A stretch of 64,000 nt of DNA from Flavobacterium psychrophilum (lineage in GTDB: Bacteria; Bacteroidota; Bacteroidia; Flavobacteriales; Flavobacteriaceae). Shown piece by piece: positions 28,634 through 36,252 of this stretch. The stretch lies in assembly GCA_945874225.1 (NCBI GenBank), contig CAMCFT010000014.1, positions 28,515 to 92,514 of the forward strand. The letters are read 5' to 3'. A program made the position numbers and the translations under genes. Within the stretch, counting starts at the first letter, position 1. Each line of letters begins with the position of its first letter. Under the pieces are notes generated by a model, which worked only from the letters and a program-made list of their open reading frames with translations, was not told the origin of the DNA and did no database searches.

Positions 28634-28891
28634 CTATTTTGAAGGGTTTTTTAAAATAGCATAAATGGTGATTCCAAAACCAATTAAAACGGTTGTTGGA
28701 GCTAAACGGATTCTTCTAAAGTTAAAAATTTCTTCGTTAAATACATTTGGATTTTCACTTCCGCCGCCTGACATCAATAGGAACCCAAGTGCAATTACAG
28801 CAATACCAATGAGTAGAATTTTATAATTTATTTTCTCAAAAAGAAATTCGTGTTCTTGTTTTTGTTCTTGTTTTATTTCGTTTTTTTTCAT
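28634..28891 (-). CDS. DUF3098 membrane protein
   Basis: 85 residues: a charged N-terminus (KKNEIKQEQKQEHEFLFEK), two membrane helices (about 28-43 and 64-79) and the conserved GGGSENPNVFNEEIFNFRR loop typical of DUF3098. The family is restricted to Bacteroidota and is usually found right after ftsX, as here (10-bp gap). A role beside FtsX in envelope or division work is only a guess by position. Confidence 0.88.
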   Translation of the reverse strand: MKKNEIKQEQKQEHEFLFEKINYKILLIGIAVIALGFLLMSGGGSENPNVFNEEIFNFRRIRLAPTTVLIGFGITIYAILKNPSK

Positions 28892-28901
28892 TTTATGCTA
28901 T

Positions 28902-29777
28902 CTAGTATAAGTCATCGGTTCTTAGATTCAAAAATCGTTGGGTTGCAAAATAAGTGCTAATCCAGGTAATCAAAATTCCAATGCTGAAAACCAATAATAA
29001 GACTAAAGCAACAAGTAATTTATCGTCAAGAATTCCTAAATCCGGAAAATTAACTTGGAGATAAACTAAAACTCCAATCAGCGCAATGATTGCTAGGCCT
29101 GCGCCAATCATACCCAATCGGATGCTTCGCATCACAAATGGTTTTCTGATAAATGCTTTTGTAGCACCAACCATTTGCATCGTTTTAATGATAAATCGAT
29201 GAGAATAAATGGATAAACGCAAAGAACTATTGATTAATAAAACAGCAATAATAGTTAGGAAACCACTGATTATTAATATCCACATACTCACTTTTTTGAT
29301 ATTATCATTTACTAAATTGACCAATTGTTTGTCATAAACGATGTCCGAAACCATAGGGTTCTTGTGTAATTGACTTTCTATTTTTGCAATACTGTCCTTT
29401 TCTACATAATCAGCTTTGAGGTTGATGTCAAACGAATTTTGCAAAGGATTTGTTCCTAAGAATGTCATAAAATCTTCGCCAATAATGTCAGTATGTTGCT
29501 TTGCTGCAGCATCTTTAGAGACATATGCATATGATTTAGTAAAATCAGCAGCTTTTAATTCTTTTCCAAAAGCCTTTAAAATTGAGTCATTAGCATCGTT
29601 CTTGAAAAATACTGTCATTGCAATTTTTTCCCTAAAATTGTCCGCCAGTTTTTTAGAATTTATAATAAAAAATCCCAGAATTCCCAATAGGAATAACACC
29701 AAGAATACACTTAGCACAACCGAGAAATAAGAGGAAATTAACCTGCGTTTTTGAAATTTATCAAATGAAGAAGCCAT
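28902..29777 (-). CDS. ftsX: Cell-division ABC transporter permease subunit
   Basis: 291 residues with the FtsX layout: one N-terminal helix (about 18-40), a periplasmic domain (about 45-165), then three helices (about 170-190, 220-245, 258-280) of the MacB/FtsX type. Segments SSLRLSIYSHRFIIKTMQMVGATKAFIRKPF and the following helix are characteristic (the cytoplasmic loop contacts FtsE). It transmits FtsE ATPase activity to periplasmic cell-wall hydrolases. ftsE is not adjacent, common in Bacteroidota. First gene of a four-gene minus-strand operon. Confidence 0.93.
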   Translation of the reverse strand: MASSFDKFQKRRLISSYFSVVLSVFLVLFLLGILGFFIINSKKLADNFREKIAMTVFFKNDANDSILKAFGKELKAADFTKSYAYVSKDAAAKQHTDIIGEDFMTFLGTNPLQNSFDINLKADYVEKDSIAKIESQLHKNPMVSDIVYDKQLVNLVNDNIKKVSMWILIISGFLTIIAVLLINSSLRLSIYSHRFIIKTMQMVGATKAFIRKPFVMRSIRLGMIGAGLAIIALIGVLVYLQVNFPDLGILDDKLLVALVLLLVFSIGILITWISTYFATQRFLNLRTDDLY

Positions 29778-29867
29778 AGTTTATTGGAATTATGGGGTAA
29801 AAATAACAAAGAATTTCTTTATTTAAAGTTAATAACGTTCAAACTTTCAACTTTCGTACAATAAATG

Positions 29868-29875
29868 TAAATTTG
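29868..29875 (+). promoter_or_regulatory. leuS -7 promoter element
   Basis: TAAATTTG fits TAnnTTTG. It is 218 bp upstream of the leuS ATG, giving a long leader that contains three copies of a 54-55 bp repeat. No clear TTG -33 element. Confidence 0.4.
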
Positions 29876-29929
29876 GCGTCTAAAAGAATTATCCGTAAAA
29901 GTCTTTGAGACTTTGAATTCTATCAATAA

Positions 29930-30092
29930 AATGACTTGAGTTTGCGAAAGCATGACTCCTTTAAAAAAACAATAATAAAGAGGAATGACCAGAGCTTGCG
30001 ACCGCGTGACTCCATTAAAAAAACAATTAATAACAAGGAATGACCAGAGCTTGCGACCGCAAGACTCCTTTAAAAAAACAATAATATAGAGG
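29930..30092 (+). repeat. Triplicated 54-55 bp leader repeat ending at the leuS start
   Basis: Units 29930-29983, 29984-30038 and 30039-30092 each read AATGACYNGAGYTTGCGAMM, then GC-TGACTCC, then an A-rich stretch and AGG. The next unit would start at 30093, and its AATGA contains the leuS ATG, so the array is in register with the start codon. An upstream ORF of 34 codons runs from the ATG of the second unit (29985) to a TAG at 30087-30089, 4 bases before the leuS start. The 30-base head of the unit also precedes pyrH. Confidence 0.85.
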
Positions 30093-30093
30093 A

Positions 30094-32985
30094 ATGAAAT
30101 ACAATCCGAACGAAATAGAGGCCAAATGGCAAAATTATTGGGCCGAAAATCAAACTTTTGCAGCTCAAAATAACTCAGAGAAACCAAAATATTATGTTTT
30201 GGATATGTTTCCTTATCCGTCTGGTGCGGGATTGCACGTTGGGCATCCACTGGGTTACATCGCTTCAGATGTGTATTCTCGCTACAAAAGACATCGTGGT
30301 TTTAATGTATTGCATCCTATGGGTTATGATAGTTTTGGATTGCCAGCCGAACAGTATGCCATACAAACAGGTCAACGTCCAGAAGACACAACTTCGGTAA
30401 ATATTGATGGAGGCGTAGACAAAGAAGGAAATAAAATTGCGGGTTATAGAAAACAATTGGATAAAATTGGATTTTCATTCGATTGGAGTCGTGAAGTACG
30501 TACTTCGAATCCAGATTATTATAAACACACACAGTGGATTTTCATTCAATTATTCAATTCTTGGTACAATAAAAATACAGACAAAGCCGAAGATATTTCG
30601 ACCCTGATTTCTATTTTCGAAAGTGAAGGAAATACTAATGTAAATGCGGTTTGCGACGATAATATTGCTGTTTTTTCGTCAAGCGAATGGAAAGCGCTTT
30701 CGACAGAAGACCAACAACGAATTATTTTAAAATATAGATTGACTTATTTGGCCGAAACCGAAGTGAACTGGTGTCCCGGATTAGGAACTGTTTTGGCTAA
30801 TGACGAAATTGTAAACGGTGTTTCAGAACGTGGTGGATTTCCGGTTATTCGCAAGAAAATGACCCAATGGAGCATGCGAATTTCGGCTTATGCGGAACGT
30901 TTGTTACAAGGATTAGATACTATTGACTGGAGCGAAAGCATTAAAGAAAGTCAAAGAAACTGGATTGGAAAATCCGTTGGAGCGATGGTTTCCTTTAAAT
31001 TGAAAAACCACGAAGCAAATATTGATGTTTTCACCACCCGTCCAGACACGATTTTCGGAGTTACATTTATGACATTGGCACCAGAACACGAATTGGTTGC
31101 TCAAATCACGACTCCAGAACAAAAAGCAGCAGTAGACACTTATATTGAAAAAACCGCAAAACGTTCCGAAAGAGAGCGTATGGCAGATGTAAAAACCATT
31201 TCGGGAGTTTTCACAGGAGCTTATGCCGAGCATCCGTTTACGAAAGAATCGATTCCGGTTTGGATTGGCGATTATGTTCTCGCGGGTTATGGAACTGGCG
31301 CTGTTATGGCGGTTCCTTGTGGCGACGAAAGAGATTATGCTTTTGCCAATTTCTTCAAAGGACAAAACGGAATGCAAGAAATCAAGAATATTTTTGCTTT
31401 AAATTCCCCTCCATTGGAGGGGTGCCCGGAGGGCGGGGTGGATTTTGCTTTCGCTGAAAAAGATGGATTTACAATGAAAAATTCGGATTTCCTAAATGGA
31501 TTGAATTACAAAGAAGCGACCAAGAAAGTTATCTCGGAATTAGAAAAAATAAAACAAGGAAAAGGGAAAATTAATTACCGTTTGCGTGATGCTGTTTTCT
31601 CTCGCCAAAGATATTGGGGCGAACCGTTTCCTGTATATTATGTGAATGGATTGCCACAAATGATAGATGCTAAACATTTGCCTATCGTGTTGCCGGAAGT
31701 AGAAAAATACTTGCCAACGGAAGATGGCCAACCACCTTTAGGAAATGCTTTAGTTTGGGCTTGGGATAGTGAAAACAATAAAGTGGTTGACACGAATTTG
31801 GTAGACCACAAAACAGTTCATCCTCTTGAATTGAATACGATGCCAGGTTGGGCGGGAAGTTCCTGGTATTGGATGCGTTATATGGATGCGCATAATGAAA
31901 ACGAATTTGCAAGCAAGGAGGCTCTGAAATATTGGGAAAGCGTAGATTTATACATTGGCGGAAGCGAACACGCAACCGGACATTTATTGTATTCTCGTTT
32001 TTGGAATAAATTCCTAAAAGACAAAGGCTTTGCGCCAACGGAAGAACCATTCAAGAAGTTGATTAATCAAGGAATGATTTTGGGAATGAGTGCGTTTGTT
32101 TATCGATTAGAAGGAACAAACACATACGTTTCAAAAAATAAAACGGAAGGTCAAAAAGTACAACCAATTCACGTTGATGTTTCGATGGTAAACACTTCTG
32201 ATGAATTAGATATTGAAAAATTCAAGTCTTGGAGAGAAGATTATGCTAATGCAGAATTCATTTGTGAAGATAACGGCAAATACATAGTAGGTCGCGAAAT
32301 CGAAAAAATGTCGAAATCCAAATACAATGTCGTAACTCCAGATGATATTTGCAACGAATATGGAGCTGACACTTTGCGTTTGTACGAGATGTTTTTAGGG
32401 CCATTGGAACAAGCGAAACCTTGGAATACGGCAGGAATTTCGGGAGTTTTTGGTTTTCTTAAAAAATTATGGCGTTTGTATTTTGACGAAAATGGTCTAA
32501 TCGTAACCAATGACGAACCAACGAAAGACAGCTTGAAATCTTTACACAAAACCATCAAAAAAGTGGCGGAAGATATCGAAGGTTTCTCTTTTAATACTTC
32601 GGTTTCGCAGTTTATGATTTGTGTGAATGAATTGTCAACACAAAATTGTCATTCTCGTGCCATTTTAGAGCCATTAGCTATTTTGATTTCGTCTTATGCG
32701 CCACACATCGCCGAGGAATTGTGGAGTCAGTTAGGGAATTCAGGATCGATTTCTACGGTAGGTTTCCCAATATTAGACGAAAAACATTTGGTGGAAAGCA
32801 GTAAGGAATATCCTGTTTCTTTCAACGGAAAAATGCGTTTTACCATCGAATTACCGTTGGATTTATCTGTTCCTGAAATTCAGGAAATCATTATGAAAGA
32901 CGAAAGAACCCTGAAACAATTAGACGGAAAAACGCCAAATAAAATAATCATAGTTCCAGGGAAAGTCATTAATTTGGTGGGGTAG
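30094..32985 (+). CDS. leuS: Leucyl-tRNA synthetase
   Basis: 963 residues, long for the family. Class I motifs: HVGH in GAGLHVGHPLGY (HIGH) and IEKMSKSKYNVV (KMSKS). The editing domain has TTRPDTIFGVTFMTLAPEHE. It attaches leucine to tRNA-Leu and removes mischarged residues. Odd: residues about 437-452 (NSPPLEGCPEGGVDF) are encoded by a GC-rich palindromic repeat that keeps frame, and the stop codon overlaps another palindrome at 32983-33008. The start is fixed by homology (MKYNPNEIEAKWQNYW) and by the leader repeats. It seems intact and functional. Confidence 0.97.
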   Translation: MKYNPNEIEAKWQNYWAENQTFAAQNNSEKPKYYVLDMFPYPSGAGLHVGHPLGYIASDVYSRYKRHRGFNVLHPMGYDSFGLPAEQYAIQTGQRPEDTTSVNIDGGVDKEGNKIAGYRKQLDKIGFSFDWSREVRTSNPDYYKHTQWIFIQLFNSWYNKNTDKAEDISTLISIFESEGNTNVNAVCDDNIAVFSSSEWKALSTEDQQRIILKYRLTYLAETEVNWCPGLGTVLANDEIVNGVSERGGFPVIRKKMTQWSMRISAYAERLLQGLDTIDWSESIKESQRNWIGKSVGAMVSFKLKNHEANIDVFTTRPDTIFGVTFMTLAPEHELVAQITTPEQKAAVDTYIEKTAKRSERERMADVKTISGVFTGAYAEHPFTKESIPVWIGDYVLAGYGTGAVMAVPCGDERDYAFANFFKGQNGMQEIKNIFALNSPPLEGCPEGGVDFAFAEKDGFTMKNSDFLNGLNYKEATKKVISELEKIKQGKGKINYRLRDAVFSRQRYWGEPFPVYYVNGLPQMIDAKHLPIVLPEVEKYLPTEDGQPPLGNALVWAWDSENNKVVDTNLVDHKTVHPLELNTMPGWAGSSWYWMRYMDAHNENEFASKEALKYWESVDLYIGGSEHATGHLLYSRFWNKFLKDKGFAPTEEPFKKLINQGMILGMSAFVYRLEGTNTYVSKNKTEGQKVQPIHVDVSMVNTSDELDIEKFKSWREDYANAEFICEDNGKYIVGREIEKMSKSKYNVVTPDDICNEYGADTLRLYEMFLGPLEQAKPWNTAGISGVFGFLKKLWRLYFDENGLIVTNDEPTKDSLKSLHKTIKKVAEDIEGFSFNTSVSQFMICVNELSTQNCHSRAILEPLAILISSYAPHIAEELWSQLGNSGSISTVGFPILDEKHLVESSKEYPVSFNGKMRFTIELPLDLSVPEIQEIIMKDERTLKQLDGKTPNKIIIVPGKVINLVG
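31404..31442 (+). repeat. GC-rich palindromic repeat inside leuS, in frame
   Basis: Contains CCCCTCCATTGGAGGGG (31406-31422, perfect 7-bp hairpin) followed by GCCCGGAGGGC (31424-31434, perfect 4-bp hairpin). It is far more GC-rich than the surrounding gene and encodes the extra residues NSPPLEGCPEGGVDF. The same kind of element occurs in the LuxE-like gene at 41812-41844. Confidence 0.8.
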
Positions 32986-33008
32986 AGACGCTCTGCAGTG
33001 CGTCTGTA
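32983..33008 (+). repeat. Palindromic repeat overlapping the leuS stop codon
   Basis: GAGACGCTCTGCAGTGCGTC is a near-perfect palindrome centred on CTGCAG. The leuS TAG stop is the first base triplet of the element, so the repeat supplies the stop. Confidence 0.7.
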
Positions 33009-33089
33009 AATAATGTCAATTTGGCATTCAAAAAATTGGCTTAAAATTTGATGAAGGGTATTTATAAAATTAATTAAAAAAAGAAATTT

Positions 33090-33779
33090 ATGTTAGGATT
33101 TAGTTTACCAGCGATGATTTTAATGGGCGGTATTATGCTAGCAAGTTGGTTAGTAAGCTCAAGATTAAAAAGTAAATTTGAAAAATACTCCAAATTGCAT
33201 TTGCGAAACGGAATGTCTGGACAGGAAATTGCCGAAAAAATGCTGGCAGATCACGGAATTCGTGACGTAAAAGTAATTTCGGTAGCAGGGCAATTAACGG
33301 ATCATTACAATCCAACAGATAAAACGGTTAACTTAAGCGAAGCAGTTTTTAACCAAAGAAATGCTGCTGCAGCAGCGGTTGCAGCGCACGAATGTGGTCA
33401 TGCTGTGCAACACGCAACGGCTTACAGCTGGTTAACAATGCGTTCTAGTTTAGTTCCGGTTGTTAATATTGCATCAACTTACATGCAATGGATTTTGCTC
33501 GGTGGAATTTTAATGATTAATTCATTTCCGCAACTTTTATTGATTGGGATTGTGATTTTTGCAGCTACAACTTTATTTAGTATTGTCACTTTGCCAGTAG
33601 AATATGATGCGAGTAATCGTGCATTAGCCTGGTTAGAAAACAAGAGAATGTTATCTCAAGAAGAGCAAGCCGGAGCAAAAGACGCGCTTAATTGGGCTGC
33701 AAGAACGTATGTTGTTGCTGCTTTAGGTTCAATCGCCACTTTGTTGTATTATATATCTATTTATATGAATAGAAGGTAA
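33090..33779 (+). CDS. YugP-type zinc metallopeptidase
   Basis: 229 residues of the Zn_peptidase_2 (YugP) family. N-terminal membrane helix (about 5-22), the metal-binding HEXXH variant AAHECGHAVQHA at about residues 100-111, two central helices (about 125-165), and a Glu-containing PVEYDASNRALAWL segment that completes the site. It is an inner-membrane protease of unknown substrate. It stands 104 bp after leuS; the gap holds the palindrome that ends leuS. No partner is nearby. Confidence 0.92.
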   Translation: MLGFSLPAMILMGGIMLASWLVSSRLKSKFEKYSKLHLRNGMSGQEIAEKMLADHGIRDVKVISVAGQLTDHYNPTDKTVNLSEAVFNQRNAAAAAVAAHECGHAVQHATAYSWLTMRSSLVPVVNIASTYMQWILLGGILMINSFPQLLLIGIVIFAATTLFSIVTLPVEYDASNRALAWLENKRMLSQEEQAGAKDALNWAARTYVVAALGSIATLLYYISIYMNRR

Positions 33780-33812
33780 TATCAAGATGTTTAAAAATAT
33801 ATAACCTCAGTT

Positions 33813-33820
33813 TATCTTTG
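33813..33820 (+). promoter_or_regulatory. -7-like element before a possible small RNA
   Basis: TATCTTTG matches TAnnTTTG exactly, 34 bp after the zinc peptidase stop, with no plus-strand gene downstream before a strong terminator at 33912. No TTG at the usual distance. Confidence 0.35.
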
Positions 33821-33826
33821 TAAATT

Positions 33827-33963
33827 TGGGAAGTGAGTATAAAAAAAGCTGTGATAATTCGAGGGCACTGAAAAACCCGGCTTATTTTGATTAGTGTCGT
33901 TTTCTAGAGCATAAAAAAACGCTTATAACAGGATTTTAAATATCCTTTATAAGCGTTTTTATT
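33827..33963 (+). ncRNA. Candidate small RNA of about 137 nt
   Basis: A consensus -7 element (33813-33820) and a strong terminator (33912-33963) bracket about 85 nt that have no ORF but contain GC-rich complementary bits (GAGGGCACTGAAAAACCCGG: GGG paired with CCC; AGC with GCT around them) in an AT-rich setting. No known RNA family is recognised. It may instead be just the 3' UTR of the zinc peptidase gene. Confidence 0.25.
33912..33963. terminator. Bidirectional terminator between zinc peptidase and hemD
   Basis: AAAAACGCTTATAA and TTATAAGCGTTTTT form a 14-bp stem around an inner AGGAT/ATCCT stem; A and T runs flank it. The hemD stop at 33981 lies just beyond on the opposite strand. Confidence 0.85.
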
Positions 33964-33980
33964 TTTGTAGGAATGGGTAA

Positions 33981-34739
33981 TTATTTCCCTTTATTTGCTT
34001 CTGAAATATATTTTTCCAAAGCCATTGTCATTGAAGGTGTTTCAGGAGTCGGAGCAAGAATGTCAATCCTTAAACCTTTTTCTAATGCTTCTTTTTGAGT
34101 GGTACTTCCAAAAACTGCTATTCTGGTATTGTTTTGTTCAAAATCAGGGAAGTTAGTGAACAATGATTTTATTCCAGAAGGGCTAAAGAAAGCTAAAACA
34201 TCATAATACACATCAGCTAAATCCGATAAATCACTAATCACCGTTTTGTAAAAAATAGCTTGTGTCCAATCTACTTTCAGGTTATTAAGAGTTATTGGGG
34301 CATCAGCATTCAATTGATCTGAAGCAGGTAAAAGGAATTTTTCGTCCTTGTATTTTTTTATCAGCGGGGATAAATCAGCAAAATCTTTTGGACCAACGTA
34401 TATTTTGCGTTTGCGATACACTACGTATTTTTGCAGATAGAAAGCAATTGCTTCTGATTGGCAGAAATACTTCAATCCTTCAGGAACTTTATAGCGCATT
34501 TCATCAGCAACTCTGAAAAAATGATCAACAGAGTTTTTACTCGTTAAAATAATCGCGGTAAAATTATTAAGATCAATTTTTTGAAGTCTAATTTCTTTTG
34601 CATTAACTCCTTCTACGTGGATAAAAGGTCTGAAATCAACTTTCACTTTATGCTTATTTTGAAGCTCAAAGTAAGGGGAATTTTCCACTTTAGGCTCGGG
34701 CTGTGACACCAAAATTGTTTTCACTTTCATATTTGACAT
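33981..34739 (-). CDS. hemD: Uroporphyrinogen-III synthase
   Basis: 252 residues. HemD is poorly conserved, but the two-lobed pattern can be seen: TILVSQPEPKVENSPYF at the start, FTAIILTSKNSVDHFF (lobe 1 core), KYFCQSEAIAFYL, and in the second half YDVLAFFSPSGIKSLF and IAVFGSTTQKEALEKG (family motif with T-x-x-A). It closes hydroxymethylbilane to uroporphyrinogen III in haem synthesis. It is 3 bp downstream of a DUF4271 membrane gene, a pairing typical of Bacteroidota. A Met at codon 4 is an alternative start. Confidence 0.9.
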   Translation of the reverse strand: MSNMKVKTILVSQPEPKVENSPYFELQNKHKVKVDFRPFIHVEGVNAKEIRLQKIDLNNFTAIILTSKNSVDHFFRVADEMRYKVPEGLKYFCQSEAIAFYLQKYVVYRKRKIYVGPKDFADLSPLIKKYKDEKFLLPASDQLNADAPITLNNLKVDWTQAIFYKTVISDLSDLADVYYDVLAFFSPSGIKSLFTNFPDFEQNNTRIAVFGSTTQKEALEKGLRIDILAPTPETPSMTMALEKYISEANKGK

Positions 34740-34742
34740 TTT

Positions 34743-35414
34743 CTAAGCAATACCTTTTGTAAACCAATAATACATGAAATAATACGGTGCTATTTCGAGA
34801 GCGCAAAGATATAAAATAAAATAAAACAACTTACTAAATATTATATTTTGATAGTTTTTTATTGAAACTAAATATGTTAACGCATTTACTATCAATAAAA
34901 TAGAGATAATAAGTATCAAAAAATTTCTTGAAAAGGTGTTGTTATAAAACAGAATAATGTTGATTGGCAATATAAATAATCCAATATATGTTCTGAAAGT
35001 GAGCTTTTGAAGGTTAAATTGTTCTACAAATTCCTCAATATGGAATGCAGTAGCAATAATTTTTTCTATTAAGAATTTTGATAAAATAAAGAAAATCAGG
35101 AGTGTAATTATTTGAATGTATAAAATCCAATCTGTTTTTAAAGCATATCCAAAAAAAGAAAGAGAAAGTTGAATGAAGAATGCTAAAGAGATAATTTGCA
35201 CAAAAAATAATGAAATAGTAAAACCACTCATCAGGTTGCTACTATCTTTATATACATTTGTATATTTATCGGAGTAAATTAATTTGGCAAACTCTGCAAA
35301 TCGATTCTCAAAGGCTGATTTTGTAATTGCGATTGTGGCAAATGAAAGTACAAACAAGATTGTAGCCCAATCTTTGTTCTCAATTACTCTTAAATGAAGT
35401 GCGTTTTCAATCAT
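34743..35414 (-). CDS. DUF4271 membrane protein
   Basis: 223 residues with about six membrane helices and the FAKLIYSDKYTNVYKDSSNLMSGFT cytoplasmic loop near the N-terminus that marks DUF4271. Only known in Bacteroidota, nearly always directly before hemD, as here (3-bp gap). Function unknown; co-transcription with hemD hints at envelope or haem-related work, no more. Confidence 0.88.
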   Translation of the reverse strand: MIENALHLRVIENKDWATILFVLSFATIAITKSAFENRFAEFAKLIYSDKYTNVYKDSSNLMSGFTISLFFVQIISLAFFIQLSLSFFGYALKTDWILYIQIITLLIFFILSKFLIEKIIATAFHIEEFVEQFNLQKLTFRTYIGLFILPINIILFYNNTFSRNFLILIISILLIVNALTYLVSIKNYQNIIFSKLFYFILYLCALEIAPYYFMYYWFTKGIA

Positions 35415-35492
35415 ATTGACGCAAAATTACTAATTTTTTGCTTCATTCTTTTTATTATAATTTTATTATGAAATCAAATCGTATAAAAAGTT

Positions 35493-35500
35493 TACTTTTG
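35493..35500 (+). promoter_or_regulatory. -7 promoter element for the GT2-dihydroorotase operon
   Basis: TACTTTTG fits TAnnTTTG, 20 bp before the ATG at 35520, so the leader would be short. No clear TTG -33 element. Confidence 0.4.
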
Positions 35501-35519
35501 CGTTGAAATTACTCAAAAT

Positions 35520-36245
35520 ATGAACGATTGTATTGTTATAATTCCTACCTATAACGAAATTGAGAACATCGAAAGCATCATTAGGTCAGTGCTTTCCCAA
35601 CATAAACCTTTTCATGTCCTTGTCATTGATGACAACTCGCCAGATCATACTGCAGAAAAAGTAGCGATGCTTCAATCTGAATTTGAGGGAAGATTATTTT
35701 TAGAAAAAAGAATAGGGAAATTAGGTTTAGGAACAGCTTATGTGCACGGTTTTAGATGGGCTTTGGAGCATAAATATGATTATGTTTTTGAAATGGACGC
35801 CGACTTTTCGCACAATCCAAACGATTTAGAAAAATTGTACGATGCCTGTCATTTTGGAGGAGCGGATTTAGCCATTGGTTCTCGTTATGTAACGGGTGTC
35901 AATGTTGTAAACTGGCCTTTAAGCCGGGTTTTAATGTCCTATTTTGCATCAGTTTATGTACAATTTATTACAGGAATGAAAATTCATGATGCCACAGCAG
36001 GATTCATTTGTTATAAAAGTGAAGTTTTGGTTGGAATTGATTTAGATAAAATAAAATTTGTGGGCTATGCTTTTCAAATTGAAATGAAATACAGAACATT
36101 TTGCAAGAATTTTGACATTGTCGAAGTTCCTATTATTTTTACAGACAGAACAAAAGGACAGTCAAAAATGAGCAGTGCCATTTTTAAAGAAGCTGTTTTA
36201 GGAGTTATTGCACTCCGATTAAAAAAATTAGTTAACGCCTTATAA
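35520..36245 (+). CDS. Polyprenol monophosphomannose synthase-like GT2
   Basis: 241 residues, dolichyl-phosphate mannosyltransferase family. GT-A motifs: IIPTYNEIENI, LVIDDNSPD, EMDADFSHNP (DXD metal site) and GSRYVTGVNVVNWP. No C-terminal membrane helices, so it is the short soluble type that loads a sugar on a polyprenyl phosphate at the membrane. The sugar (mannose, glucose or other) is not certain. It starts the operon GT2-dihydroorotase-DUF4296, with 7 bp to the next gene. Confidence 0.93.
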   Translation: MNDCIVIIPTYNEIENIESIIRSVLSQHKPFHVLVIDDNSPDHTAEKVAMLQSEFEGRLFLEKRIGKLGLGTAYVHGFRWALEHKYDYVFEMDADFSHNPNDLEKLYDACHFGGADLAIGSRYVTGVNVVNWPLSRVLMSYFASVYVQFITGMKIHDATAGFICYKSEVLVGIDLDKIKFVGYAFQIEMKYRTFCKNFDIVEVPIIFTDRTKGQSKMSSAIFKEAVLGVIALRLKKLVNAL

Positions 36246-36252
36246 GGAAAAC

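Noticed and set aside
29819..30250. Open frame of 143 codons on the minus strand opposite the leuS leader
   Set aside because: It is antisense through the triplicated leader repeat and into the start of leuS; the product has repeated low-complexity stretches and no family features.
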